A stretch of DNA of 64,000 bases from Limenecus sp048360435 (GTDB lineage: Bacteria > Cyanobacteriota > Vampirovibrionia > Gastranaerophilales > Gastranaerophilaceae). The DNA lies in contig DBGCOP010000034.1 of the NCBI GenBank assembly GCA_048360435.1, positions 49,591 to 113,590 on the forward strand, read 5' to 3'. The notes under the pieces are model-generated. The model saw only the letters and a list, made by a program, of their open reading frames with translations, was not told the origin of the DNA and did not search any database. This document shows, in pieces, positions 25,059 through 33,667 of this stretch (positions are counted from its first letter, which is position 1; each line of letters begins with the position of its first letter). Made by a program: the position numbers and the translations under genes.

Positions 25059-26200
25059 ATTTCTATTGCCTGTTTAATTTTTTCTCTGTGAGGCGTTTTG
25101 GGGTTTTGGAGTGTTTTTTTATATTTTTCAATAAGCTCGGGATTTTTCAAAGCTTTGAGTTTTTTGTAGATTCTTCTGATAACAGGGTCTGTCAAAGCGG
25201 ATTGTTTCAGTTCAATGCCTCCCATATCAATACACACACCGTTTATTATGTTTCTCGGTTTTTTATCTGTGTGAACAACTCCGATTGATTTCAGGTTTAC
25301 TTGTCTTGCCGGGTTTGGTGCTGATTCGCTTCTGAACGAGGAAAGAGAGTATGCGTTTTTTATGTCATACAAATCAAACTTTAGCATGTCACTGTTTTTA
25401 AGCGTTTGTCCGTTGTTTTTCAAAACATAATAAAAAGAGTTTGCTTCGGGTGCTGCACCATGCTCTGTTGCTGACTTTAGAGCATGAGCTGCTTCGTCTT
25501 TGTACATTGACAGCATTGCTTGTGCATATACGCCTGCGCTTGATTCTGTGAGAGCAGTTTTTTTGAAATAATCATATAAAGCTTTTCCCTCATTTTTCAT
25601 TAGAGCTGTCAGTGCTTTTAGTTTAAGTTCGGGATAATATTTGTAAATTTTGAAAACTTTTGATGAAAAGAGGTCCTTCTGTCTGCTGTCGCAAAAATGC
25701 ATTATAAAAACATCACTGAAGCCTCCTTCGTCAATCCATTCAATTGAAATGTTTGTATCAGAAGGCAGATATGGTGCAAGATTTTTTTGAAACAAAACAC
25801 CGGCTCGTTCACTAAAGGTTTTTTGTTTGATTTTTTTGTCTTTCTGCTTTATGTTTTCAAGATTTTCAATAAAATCTATGACTTTTTCCGTGTTGTTTTC
25901 TTTAATATAACGATCAAGCTCCGCTTCCGGTTTTCGCTTGTCACGTCTGAAAAATTCTGCGGCTCTGGCAAAAACGGATTTTATTGCATTAATTTTTTGT
26001 GAACGTTCGGTTTTATCTTTTGTTGTTTGTAAAATAAATTTCAAAATATCATCGGGAATATTTCCGATAACAGGATTTTTTGCCTGAGACAGCTTTTTAT
26101 ATTGTTCAGGAGTATAGTTCAGACTTTTTCTGAATACCTTTTTCAGCCTTTGATAATTGTACGGGCTGTTTTGTGTGACGACATTAATTTTTACGGGCAT
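25031..26200 (-). CDS. Unknown protein with a degenerate protein-kinase-like fold
   Basis: 389 residues from ATG 26200 (a TTG five codons upstream is less likely). The middle and C-terminal parts show kinase-like landmarks in the right order: a glycine-loop-like E-G-G-F-S-D-V-F-I near 162, K-V-F-K-I-Y near 185 that could carry the ATP lysine, a catalytic-loop-like V-H-T-D-K-K-P-R-N-I-I near 310, and I-D-M-G-G near 326 in the place of D-F-G. The N-terminal ~150 residues are helical and Lys-rich. This is my reading of weak motifs, not a clear family match. TATAAT sits 5 bases before the ATG on the minus strand, so the transcript may be leaderless. The trxA terminator lies just upstream. Convergent overlap with the SGNH hydrolase gene. 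Confidence 0.6.
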   Translation of the reverse strand: MPVKINVVTQNSPYNYQRLKKVFRKSLNYTPEQYKKLSQAKNPVIGNIPDDILKFILQTTKDKTERSQKINAIKSVFARAAEFFRRDKRKPEAELDRYIKENNTEKVIDFIENLENIKQKDKKIKQKTFSERAGVLFQKNLAPYLPSDTNISIEWIDEGGFSDVFIMHFCDSRQKDLFSSKVFKIYKYYPELKLKALTALMKNEGKALYDYFKKTALTESSAGVYAQAMLSMYKDEAAHALKSATEHGAAPEANSFYYVLKNNGQTLKNSDMLKFDLYDIKNAYSLSSFRSESAPNPARQVNLKSIGVVHTDKKPRNIINGVCIDMGGIELKQSALTDPVIRRIYKKLKALKNPELIEKYKKTLQNPKTPHREKIKQAIEIYSSESNTV

Positions 26201-26220
26201 TCTTTGATTATACAATAAAA

Positions 26221-26247
26221 ATAAAAGCGGCTTGAAAATTAAGCCGC
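26221..26247 (-). terminator. Intrinsic terminator after trxA
   Basis: On the minus strand a perfect 7-bp stem GCGGCTT/AAGCCGC (26227-26247) with a 7-base loop is followed by a T-rich run. It lies 10 bases after the trxA stop. Confidence 0.88.
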
Positions 26248-26256
26248 ATTCTTAGT

Positions 26257-26586
26257 TTAGTTGTTTTCGTATTTTTCAATTATTTTTTTTAAATCATTTT
26301 TTTGTTGAACCCCGGCTTTTTGTTCGACGAGTTTTCCGTTTTTGAATACCAGAATTGCCGGAATTCCGCTGATAAAGTACTCTGCTGCTTTTGCTCTGTT
26401 TTCGTCAACATTGAGTTTTGCTATGACGGCTTTTCCTTCCATTTCATCTGCAAGCTGGTCAATAATCGGAGCCTGTGTTCTGCAATGACCGCACCATGGT
26501 GCAAAAAAATCTACGACAACAGGTGTATCTGAATTATTGAGCTGTATATCAAAATTTTCATCTGTAAGTTCTATTACTTTAGACAT
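26257..26586 (-). CDS. trxA: Thioredoxin with CGHC active site
   Basis: 109 residues from the ATG at 26586, supported by AGGAG 7 bases upstream; the frame extends further but without a better start. Thioredoxin fold complete: D-F-F-A-P-W-C-G-H-C-R near residues 23-33 and the cis-proline segment G-I-P-A near 70. The active site is C-G-H-C rather than the usual C-G-P-C of thioredoxin; His in this place raises the redox potential in PDI/DsbA-type proteins, so this copy may be a less reducing thioredoxin (inference). No signal peptide, so cytoplasmic. It follows the peroxiredoxin gene with 23 bases between, so it is a likely operon partner and possible electron donor. Confidence 0.9.
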   Translation of the reverse strand: MSKVIELTDENFDIQLNNSDTPVVVDFFAPWCGHCRTQAPIIDQLADEMEGKAVIAKLNVDENRAKAAEYFISGIPAILVFKNGKLVEQKAGVQQKNDLKKIIEKYENN

Positions 26587-26609
26587 ATTGTTCTCCTTGT
26601 TTATAATTG

Positions 26610-27395
26610 TTAGTTGCTGCAAGCATCGTACTCTTCACATAAGAGCTTTTCTTCAATTTTGTCTCTGGACAATTTTTTGAAACACAAAAACCAGTCATAA
26701 CACTTCACATTGTCCATGCTTTCAAGTCTTTCGATTGCTTCTTCTTTTGTAGACGGAGGCGGTATAATGACTTCTTCACCGGCTTCCCAGTTTGCCGGAG
26801 TAACAACATTGAATTCGTCTGTTGTTTGAAGAGCTACGAGAACTCTTTTTATTTCTTCGAGATTTCTGCCTGTTGTCTGTGGGTAGTAAAGAATGGCTCT
26901 GATTTTACTTTTCGGGTCAATTATGAAAACCGCCCTGACTGCTTTTGTGCTGTCAGTGTTGGGCTGAATCATTCCGTATTTTCTTGCAACAGTGCCTTTT
27001 AAATCGTCAATAACAGGAAAAGCTACGTCTACGTTGCTCATCCCGTTGTAGTCAATTTCTTCTTTTATGTTTTTAAACCAGGCAAGATGAGAGTTTACAC
27101 TGTCAACAGAAAGCCCCAAAAGCTTTGTATTGAGTTTGGCAAATTCTTCCTGCATGGATTCAAATGTCATAAATTCTGTTGTGCACACAGGTGTAAAATC
27201 AGCAGGGTGTGAGAAAAATATGACCCAGCTGCCTTTGTAATCCTGAGGAAAATTAATTATCCCCTGAGTACTTTGGGCATGAAAAGATGGCGCTTTGTCC
27301 CCGAGAAGCGGAGGGCGGCTGTTTTTCCGTTTTGAATTCCAAAGACCGAAAGCCACAGCCATTATTGCTGCGGGCAGTAATATTTTTTTTAGCAT
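26610..27395 (-). CDS. Membrane-anchored peroxiredoxin (AhpC/TSA, Prx6-like)
   Basis: 261 residues. Peroxidatic site P-A-D-F-T-P-V-C-T-T-E is the conserved P-x3-T-x2-C motif, and the long C-terminal extension (P-A-N-W-E-A-G-E-E-V-I-I-P near 215) is typical of the Prx6/1-Cys group. Unusually, the protein starts with a hydrophobic segment (M-L-K-K-I-L-L-P-A-A-I-M-A-V-A-F-G-L-W) followed by basic residues, consistent with an N-terminal membrane anchor facing the cytoplasm or an uncleaved signal. Several Cys occur near the C-terminus (K-C-Y-D-W-F-L-C; C-E-E-Y-D-A-C), possibly resolving cysteines. AAAGGA precedes the ATG. It heads an operon with trxA, a peroxide-defence pair suited to an anaerobe. 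Confidence 0.88.
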   Translation of the reverse strand: MLKKILLPAAIMAVAFGLWNSKRKNSRPPLLGDKAPSFHAQSTQGIINFPQDYKGSWVIFFSHPADFTPVCTTEFMTFESMQEEFAKLNTKLLGLSVDSVNSHLAWFKNIKEEIDYNGMSNVDVAFPVIDDLKGTVARKYGMIQPNTDSTKAVRAVFIIDPKSKIRAILYYPQTTGRNLEEIKRVLVALQTTDEFNVVTPANWEAGEEVIIPPPSTKEEAIERLESMDNVKCYDWFLCFKKLSRDKIEEKLLCEEYDACSN

Positions 27396-27531
27396 AAAAT
27401 TCCTTTCAATCTCACTTAAGTTTTTTATATTCGCATATTTATATATCCGAAATGATTTTTCATTGTCTTTTCAGGTATTTTGCAAGATGATTTTTGGAAA
27501 TGATTAATAAGAAATTTTTTGCTTTTTATAC

Positions 27532-27562
27532 AAAAAAATCTCCTGTTTCAGGAGATTTTTTT
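27532..27562. terminator. Bidirectional intrinsic terminator after the SIMPL gene
   Basis: A perfect 14-bp stem (seven A then TCTCCTG, paired with CAGGAGA then seven T) with a TTT loop. A/T runs on both flanks allow function on either strand; on the minus strand it lies 17 bases after the stop of the SIMPL-domain gene. Confidence 0.9.
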
Positions 27563-27578
27563 GTGTTGTTTCGGTTCT

Positions 27579-28337
27579 TTATTTTACAAAGAATGTTGAA
27601 TTGATGTTGGCGAAAATTTTTACTACACCGCTTTGAATCGGAATTGTTGAAGATTCTGCTGCTGAGGAGCCGGATGCGGCATCTGCGAGCATGTTTTTTG
27701 CCATTAATCTGTATTGTATAGGAGCATTTTCATTTGTTGAACAGCTGCCGTTTATTGTTTTGATTCCGTTAATTGAACTGCCTGTTGCTGCTGCTATCAA
27801 GTTTGCTCTTGTGTATGCTTTTTTTGTTGCAATTGACAAAAGTTCGTTGCATTGTTTGTCATAAGATGAAACAGAAAATCTCAGGTCGTTGATATTTGTT
27901 GCACCGAGCGAGATTGCTTTGTCAATCATTTTTCCTGTATCTTTTATTGATTTTGTTCTGACAATTATATTGTTTGAGACCTGATATTTGCTCAGAGTTT
28001 TTTTATTGTTGTTGTAATTGTAAACAGGAGATGCATTGAAGTTTTCTGTTTTTACATAGTCTCCGTTTTCTTTGTTAATCATTGCGCTCAGGGCTGAATA
28101 AACTTTGTCTGAGATGAGTTTGTTTTCTTCTGTTGCTTTTTGAAGTGACTTTGTGTCTGACGTTTCTACTGCTATGCTGATTTCTGCAATGTCGGGCTGA
28201 AGCTCTGTATTTGCTGTTGTTGAAATGGTAATTGTTCCTCTTTCCGGTGTTTCTGCTGCTGCAAAAACAGTGTTTGCGGCAAAGCCTGCTGCTGTAACTG
28301 CCAGTAATGATAGTGCCACGAGTTTTTTTGTAAACAT
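27579..28337 (-). CDS. SIMPL (DUF541) domain protein, exported
   Basis: 252 residues with a clear Sec signal peptide (M-F-T-K-K-L-V-A-L-S-L-L-A-V-T-A-A-G-F-A-A...V-F-A-A) and the SIMPL/DUF541 pattern: G-T-I-T-I-S-T-T-A-N-T-E-L-Q-P-D-I-A-E-I-S-I-A-V near 33-57, Y-Q-V-S-N-N-I-I-V near 120, and a long helical central part ending in A-x-x-K-A-Y-T-R-A. Homologues are periplasmic or outer-surface proteins of poorly defined role; some are linked to stress tolerance. Strong ribosome binding site AGAAGGAG. Monocistronic, with its own terminator. Confidence 0.85.
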   Translation of the reverse strand: MFTKKLVALSLLAVTAAGFAANTVFAAAETPERGTITISTTANTELQPDIAEISIAVETSDTKSLQKATEENKLISDKVYSALSAMINKENGDYVKTENFNASPVYNYNNNKKTLSKYQVSNNIIVRTKSIKDTGKMIDKAISLGATNINDLRFSVSSYDKQCNELLSIATKKAYTRANLIAAATGSSINGIKTINGSCSTNENAPIQYRLMAKNMLADAASGSSAAESSTIPIQSGVVKIFANINSTFFVK

Positions 28338-28527
28338 TTTTTCTCCTTCTTATTCAAAAATATTTTTCCCTTTATGAAAATATAAACGATTGAGGATTGG
28401 TTTTGTTCGTTTCTGAAAAAATTGTTACTTAAAATAAATTAATAATCCGGTTGGTTAGTATCAGTTGTTTAATGTCTGTATTATTATTAATAAAAGAGTT
28501 ATTATAATATGAATTTTAGAGGTTAAA

Positions 28528-29634
28528 GTGGATACAAATCTTGTTGTGGGAGCAGGTTTCAGCGGAGCTGTTACAGCTAATCTTATTGCGGAAAAATTAG
28601 GCGAAAAAGTTCTTGTTGTAGACAAAAAAGAACACATCGCAGGTAACAGCTATGATTATACTGATGAAAACGGAATAAAAATTCATAAATACGGTTCTCA
28701 TATTTTTCATACAAACAGTGAGAAGGTTTGGAATTATTTCAAAAAATTTGCTGATTTAAATACATATATGCACAAAGTTGTGGCAGTGATAGACGGAATA
28801 GAGACGACTATTCCATTTAATCTCAATACTCTTTATGATGTTTTCCCTGAGACATTAGCTAAAAGACTCGAAGAAAAGCTTTTGAAAACCTTTGAATATA
28901 ACAAAAAAGTTCCTATTCTCGAATTTCAAAAACAGGCTGACAGCGATTTGAAGTTTCTTGCTCAATATGTCTATGAAAAGGTCTTTCTTCATTATACAAA
29001 CAAACAGTGGGGAACCTCTCCCGAAGATGTGGACAGTGCTGTTACCGCAAGAGTTCCTGTTTACATAAGCTGTGACGACAGATATTTTCAGGATAAATAT
29101 CAGGGGATTCCTCTTGGCGGATACACAAAAGTTGTGGAAAAAATGCTCAAGCATCCGAATATAGAAGTTAAGCTGAATACAGATTACAAAGATGTGAAAG
29201 GCTATTTCAAAAGAATTTTTTATACAGGTTCAATTGATGAGTTCTTTGATTACAAATTCGGACAACTTCCTTACAGAAGTGTAAACTTCAAATTAGAAAC
29301 ACACAATCATCCTTATTATCAATCCAATGCGGTTGTTAATTATCCTTGCAATTATGATTTTACAAGAATCCATGAATACAAATACTATCTCAATGACATT
29401 TCTGAAAAGACAGTTATTGCCAAAGAATATTCCAAAGCTTTTGAAGTTGGAAAAAACGAGAGATATTATCCGATTCCGAAAGAAGAAAATATTGCCCTTT
29501 ACAACGAATATCTCGAAGAAGCAAAAAAACTGGAAAATGTTTATTTTCTGGGCAGGCTTGGAGATTACAAATATTACAACATGGATCAGGCTGTTGAAAG
29601 AGCAATAGAACTGTTTGAAAGGATTTCAAAATAA
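28528..29634 (+). CDS. glf: UDP-galactopyranose mutase
   Basis: 368 residues; GTG start at 28528 behind GAGG, two residues before the FAD motif V-V-G-A-G-F-S-G. Family signatures: H-I-A-G-N-S-Y-D near 46, H-K-Y-G-S-H-I-F-H-T near 57-66, and C-terminal G-R-L-G-D-Y-K-Y-Y-N-M-D near 338-349, the last containing active-site and FAD-contact residues. It converts UDP-galactopyranose to UDP-galactofuranose, so the polysaccharide made by this locus probably contains galactofuranose. First gene of a four-gene plus-strand run (glf-GT-GT-ABC) with 0-2 base gaps. A TATAAT box at 28503-28508 may belong to its promoter. Confidence 0.95.
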   Translation: MDTNLVVGAGFSGAVTANLIAEKLGEKVLVVDKKEHIAGNSYDYTDENGIKIHKYGSHIFHTNSEKVWNYFKKFADLNTYMHKVVAVIDGIETTIPFNLNTLYDVFPETLAKRLEEKLLKTFEYNKKVPILEFQKQADSDLKFLAQYVYEKVFLHYTNKQWGTSPEDVDSAVTARVPVYISCDDRYFQDKYQGIPLGGYTKVVEKMLKHPNIEVKLNTDYKDVKGYFKRIFYTGSIDEFFDYKFGQLPYRSVNFKLETHNHPYYQSNAVVNYPCNYDFTRIHEYKYYLNDISEKTVIAKEYSKAFEVGKNERYYPIPKEENIALYNEYLEEAKKLENVYFLGRLGDYKYYNMDQAVERAIELFERISK

Positions 29635-29636
29635 TT

Positions 29637-30629
29637 ATGCTTAAAGAAGCTGAAAAGGCTGTGTCAGCTAAAGATAAAGTTACTTTTGTGGCTATTGCGT
29701 GCTGTACTTTTCAAAGGCAGGCGTTTCTTGAAAGAACTCTCATGAATCTTGCTAATCTTGAAATTCCCGAAAATATCAGGGTTGAGGTTGTTGTTGTGGA
29801 CAATGACAAAGATGCTTCGGCAAAAAACGTTGTGGATAAATTGACTTCAGCAGATGCCGAGTTTCCTTTTAAGATAAATTATTTTGTTGAAGAAAAAAGA
29901 GGGCTTTCAAATGCAAGAAACAAGCTTCTTTCTGAGATAGTAAATCTTGGAGCTTCACATGTAGCGATTTTTGATGATGACGGGCTTGTGGATTCAAAAT
30001 GGCTTTGGAATCATATTTCTTTATACAATGAAAATCCTAACGGCAAAATCATATCGGGTCCCGAATTTGCTTATTTTGACGGAGAATTTCCTTCTTTTTT
30101 AGAGAACAACAATATTTTTGTACATTCAACAACAAAGAAAAAAGGTGAAGTAAGAAATACCTGTGCATCAAACAATTCGTTTTTTCCCGTATCAATTGTT
30201 TCTCGTGACAACATATGGTTTGACCCGGAGTTTGTATTTATGGGCGGAGAAGACGGTGATTTCTTTTCAAGAGCATCAAAGGCCGGTTATGAAATTGTTT
30301 TTAATCCTGATGCAATTGTCAGGGAGATTGCGGACAAAAGCAGGGTTAACTTGAAATGGATTCTCCACAGAAGCTGGTACAATGGATATTCCGGTTCTTA
30401 TTTGAAATTCAAAAAAAATGATAAACCCTTCAGAAGAATGTTCTATATTTTGAAGATGTTTATTGTTGTTTCATTTGACGTTGTTTTGCTTCCTTTGACT
30501 GTCATTGGAGGTTTAACAATCTTTTTTAATACAGCGGGATTGCTATGCAAAAATTTTGGAAAACTATTGGGAGCAATTCTTTTAAAGCCTGTTGATTATT
30601 ACAGGCAGCTCAATGGAGGAATAAAATAA
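29637..30629 (+). CDS. Glycosyltransferase family 2
   Basis: 330 residues. GT-A fold of GT2: V-A-I-A-C-C-T-F-Q-R near 19, nucleotide-binding V-V-V-D-N-D near 52, K-R-G-L-S-N-A-R-N near 89 and the metal-binding F-D-D-D-G near 114. A C-terminal hydrophobic stretch (I-V-V-S-F-D-V-V-L-L-P-L-T-V-I-G-G-L near 275-300) probably attaches it to the membrane. Being next to glf, it is a candidate galactofuranosyltransferase (inference). Starts 2 bases after glf; the next gene begins directly after its stop. Confidence 0.88.
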   Translation: MLKEAEKAVSAKDKVTFVAIACCTFQRQAFLERTLMNLANLEIPENIRVEVVVVDNDKDASAKNVVDKLTSADAEFPFKINYFVEEKRGLSNARNKLLSEIVNLGASHVAIFDDDGLVDSKWLWNHISLYNENPNGKIISGPEFAYFDGEFPSFLENNNIFVHSTTKKKGEVRNTCASNNSFFPVSIVSRDNIWFDPEFVFMGGEDGDFFSRASKAGYEIVFNPDAIVREIADKSRVNLKWILHRSWYNGYSGSYLKFKKNDKPFRRMFYILKMFIVVSFDVVLLPLTVIGGLTIFFNTAGLLCKNFGKLLGAILLKPVDYYRQLNGGIK

Positions 30630-31709
30630 ATGTCAAAAATTTCAGTTGTAATACCTGTTTATAATGTCGAAAAGTATCTTGGGCAGTGTCTTGACAGTGT
30701 GATTGGACAGACTCTTAAAGATATAGAGATTATTTGTGTTAACGACGGTTCAAAAGACCGTTCTTTTGATATTCTTAGAGAATATTCAAAGCAAGATGAA
30801 CGTATTATTGTCATTGACAAGGAGAATTCCGGATATGGGGACTCTTTGAATATAGGTTTTTCTGCTGCAAAAGGAGAGTATATCTCAATTATTGAACCTG
30901 ATGATTTTATTGATTTGAATATGCTCGAAGTTTTGTATGATATGGCAAAGAAAAATGACTGTGAAATTGCCAAATGTGATTGGAATAACTATTGGACAAA
31001 AAATAATCAGTCTGTGAAAAACGGAAAAATCCTGCCTGAATGGACAGACAAAGTTGTTTCCTGTTATGACTATCCGAAAATTCTTTGTGTCCAGCCTTCT
31101 GTGTGGAGCGGGCTATACAAGAGGAGTTTTCTTGAAGAAAATAATATCAAATTTTTAACGACTCCGGGTGCTTCTTATCAGGATACGTCTTTTACTTTCA
31201 AGATTTATGCTCTGGCAAAAAGAATAATTTTAACGGCAAAATCCTATCATTATTACAGACAGGATAATGAGGCTTCTTCAATCAACAATAAAAGCAAGGC
31301 GGATGTTATTTTTCAGGAGTACGATGAAATTAATCACTTTCTTGAACAAAATAAATCTCTTTGTGACAGCTTTTTGACTCAGAAACTTCATAATGAATAT
31401 TATGCTTATAAATGGACTGTTAAACGTATTTCTCCCGAGTTGAGGGATGATTTTATTGAAAAGGTTTCAAGAAGATTCAAAGGTTATCGGGAGAATAATA
31501 AAATAACTGATGAGTTTGTCTCTGATGTTATTAGTTTAAAGATGCTGGAGTGTCTTATTAATGACACAAAAAAATATCGTACGGTTATTGAAAAAGAAAT
31601 AAGAAGAGAAAAATTTAAACAATTCAGAAGAAACTTGGTTTCTGTTAAAATAAATAAAGCCAGAGTCAGTGTAATGCTTCTGGGTAAGCAAATAGTAAGT
31701 ATAGGTTAA
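30630..31709 (+). CDS. Glycosyltransferase family 2
   Basis: 359 residues. N-terminal GT2 domain: I-S-V-V-I-P-V-Y-N-V-E-K-Y-L near residues 4-17, I-C-V-N-D-G-S-K-D near 36-44, E-N-S-G-Y-G-D-S-L-N near 67, E-P-D-D near 91. The G-Y-G variant and the E-P-D-D metal motif are shared with the GT2 at 42148-43215, so the two are paralogues. The C-terminal 130 residues are helical and end in V-M-L-L-G-K-Q-I-V-S-I-G, one of several related tails in this locus. The ATG directly follows the preceding stop. Donor and acceptor unknown. Confidence 0.9.
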   Translation: MSKISVVIPVYNVEKYLGQCLDSVIGQTLKDIEIICVNDGSKDRSFDILREYSKQDERIIVIDKENSGYGDSLNIGFSAAKGEYISIIEPDDFIDLNMLEVLYDMAKKNDCEIAKCDWNNYWTKNNQSVKNGKILPEWTDKVVSCYDYPKILCVQPSVWSGLYKRSFLEENNIKFLTTPGASYQDTSFTFKIYALAKRIILTAKSYHYYRQDNEASSINNKSKADVIFQEYDEINHFLEQNKSLCDSFLTQKLHNEYYAYKWTVKRISPELRDDFIEKVSRRFKGYRENNKITDEFVSDVISLKMLECLINDTKKYRTVIEKEIRREKFKQFRRNLVSVKINKARVSVMLLGKQIVSIG

Positions 31710-31710
31710 A

Positions 31711-33507
31711 ATGAAAATTAAAGAAAAGATAAATGAATTTGTTCAAAAAGTGAACAATTTAAGATTTGTTATTAATTACAAAAGAATGTGGCCCTACATT
31801 AAGCCGTTTTGGTTCAGGGCTTTGCTTGCCGTAACAATTTGTATTCCCATAGGCGGACTTGATGCGGTTATTGCATTGTCGTTAAAGCCGTATATGGATT
31901 TGGTTATGGTGGAAAAATCCATACAATCACCGTGGTACATTCCTTTCGGAATTGTGGCGTTTACCTCTTTACAGGGCGGTTTGAACTATCTTGCTACGTA
32001 TCTTAATACATGGGTTGGCGGAAAGATTACCCAAAAATTGAAATTTGACTTATTCAAAAAAATGCTCACATTTCAGACATCATTCTTTGACACAAAAAAT
32101 TCCGGTGATGTTGTGTTTACTTTTAACAACAACGCAGATATGGCGTGTACAGGTCTTTTGGATAATTTAAAAGTATTTACTCAAAGATTGTTCTCATCAA
32201 TATCACTTGTTTGCGTTTTGTTTTACAATTCCTGGCAGCTTGCCTTAATTGCCGTTGTTGTACTAGGGGCAGCATTTTTGCCTGTTGCAAAAATCAGGAA
32301 ACGTATACAAGACGTTATGAGCAAAACGTTGAAGGCTGACGCTGCTGTTATTACTGCATACAACGAAGCATTTGCCGGAAACAAAACCATAATTTCTTAC
32401 AATCTTGATTCGAATCAGAAAGCAAAATTTCAGGATATTTTAAAAAGTATTTTCAATTTAAGAATCAAAATGGTACAAAGAACCTCCTGGCTGTCGCCTA
32501 TGATGCACGTTATTGTTTCTGTTGGCATTGGTCTTGCTATCGGGTACGGAAGCCATTTGATTTTGACAAAACAAATTACAAGCGGAAACTTTGTTTCTTT
32601 CATAACGGCATTGATTATGCTTTATACACCGATTAAGAGCCTTGGCAACAACTTCAATCAGGTTCAGCTCTCATTCTTCGCAATTGAAAGGGTTTTCGAT
32701 GTAATGGATTTGGAGCCTTCGATAAAAGATGCAACTGATGCTGTTGAACTGAAAGATGATTATTCAAAAATCGAACTTGAGGATGTCTGTTTTGAATATC
32801 AAAAAGATGTACCTGTCTTAAAACATATAAACCTTTCTGTCAACAGAGGCGAGACAGTTGCGTTTGTCGGAAACTCGGGTGGAGGCAAAACTACTATTGT
32901 GAATTTGCTTCCTCGTTTTTATGATGTAAAATCCGGTTCAATAAAAATCGACGGAACTGATATTAGAAACTTTACTCTGAAATCCTTGAGGCAGAATTTT
33001 GCTGTTGTGTTTCAGGATAATTTTTTGTTCTCAGGCACTATAAGAGAAAATATAATGCTCGGAAATGAAAAAGCAACTGATGAGCAGCTTGAAAAAGCAG
33101 TGAAAATGGCATTTTTGGATGAATTTATTTCAACTTTGAAAGACGGGCTTGATACACAAATCGGTGAAAGGGGAATTCTTCTTTCAGGCGGTCAAAAACA
33201 AAGAGTGGCAATAGCAAGAGCTTTCTTGAAAAATGCTCCGATTGTAATTTTGGATGAAGCAACATCAGCACTCGACAACAAAGCAGAAGCAATCGTTCAA
33301 AAAGCAATTGACAATCTTATGGAAGACAAGACTGTATTTGTTATTGCACACAGGCTTTCAACTATTCAAAATGCTGACAAAATTGTAGTTATCAATGAAG
33401 GTCAGATTGTTGAACAAGGTACGCACGACGAGCTTTTGAATGTGGAAAACGGCGCATACAAGGCACTTTACAACGCTCAGTTTAAACATCAGGAAGCTGT
33501 GGTTTAG
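31711..33507 (+). CDS. ABC-type exporter, MsbA-like (fused permease and ATPase)
   Basis: 598 residues. The N-terminal half has six transmembrane segments (first at about 35-55), and the C-terminal half is a complete ATPase: Walker A G-N-S-G-G-G-K-T-T (387-395, Lys393), signature L-S-G-G-Q-K-Q-R near 494-501, Walker B I-V-I-L-D-E-A-T-S near 514, and the H-loop V-I-A-H-R-L-S near 545. It resembles lipid A/glycolipid flippases (MsbA) and functions as a homodimer in the inner membrane. As the last gene of the glf-GT-GT run it is the best candidate for exporting the lipid-linked glycan or glycolipid; a Wzx flippase and Wzy polymerase are absent from the window. One base separates it from the previous stop. 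Confidence 0.92.
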   Translation: MKIKEKINEFVQKVNNLRFVINYKRMWPYIKPFWFRALLAVTICIPIGGLDAVIALSLKPYMDLVMVEKSIQSPWYIPFGIVAFTSLQGGLNYLATYLNTWVGGKITQKLKFDLFKKMLTFQTSFFDTKNSGDVVFTFNNNADMACTGLLDNLKVFTQRLFSSISLVCVLFYNSWQLALIAVVVLGAAFLPVAKIRKRIQDVMSKTLKADAAVITAYNEAFAGNKTIISYNLDSNQKAKFQDILKSIFNLRIKMVQRTSWLSPMMHVIVSVGIGLAIGYGSHLILTKQITSGNFVSFITALIMLYTPIKSLGNNFNQVQLSFFAIERVFDVMDLEPSIKDATDAVELKDDYSKIELEDVCFEYQKDVPVLKHINLSVNRGETVAFVGNSGGGKTTIVNLLPRFYDVKSGSIKIDGTDIRNFTLKSLRQNFAVVFQDNFLFSGTIRENIMLGNEKATDEQLEKAVKMAFLDEFISTLKDGLDTQIGERGILLSGGQKQRVAIARAFLKNAPIVILDEATSALDNKAEAIVQKAIDNLMEDKTVFVIAHRLSTIQNADKIVVINEGQIVEQGTHDELLNVENGAYKALYNAQFKHQEAVV

Positions 33508-33534
33508 TTTTAGAAAATAATAAAATTCAATAAT

Positions 33535-33566
33535 AAAATTCCCTTCTTTTTTAAGAAGGGAATTTT
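33535..33566. terminator. Bidirectional terminator after the ABC exporter gene
   Basis: A 14-bp stem (AAAATTCCCTTCTT with AAGAAGGGAATTTT) with a TTTT loop, flanked by A-rich and T-rich runs. It separates the glf operon from the convergent minus-strand operon. The bases from here to 33667 hold nothing else I can name. Confidence 0.88.
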
Positions 33567-33667
33567 TCTTTTTATTAGTTGGGTTCAGCTATAACTATTG
33601 TTTCTACGATAAAGTCATTGTACAACATTCCCAACAGGTAATATTATCGAAACCAATTGAAAATTTA

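Noticed and set aside
28509..28526. Five-codon frame (M-N-F-R-G) just before glf, resembling the SFKG-type tag
   Set aside because: Too short to judge and most likely chance overlap with the glf ribosome binding site.
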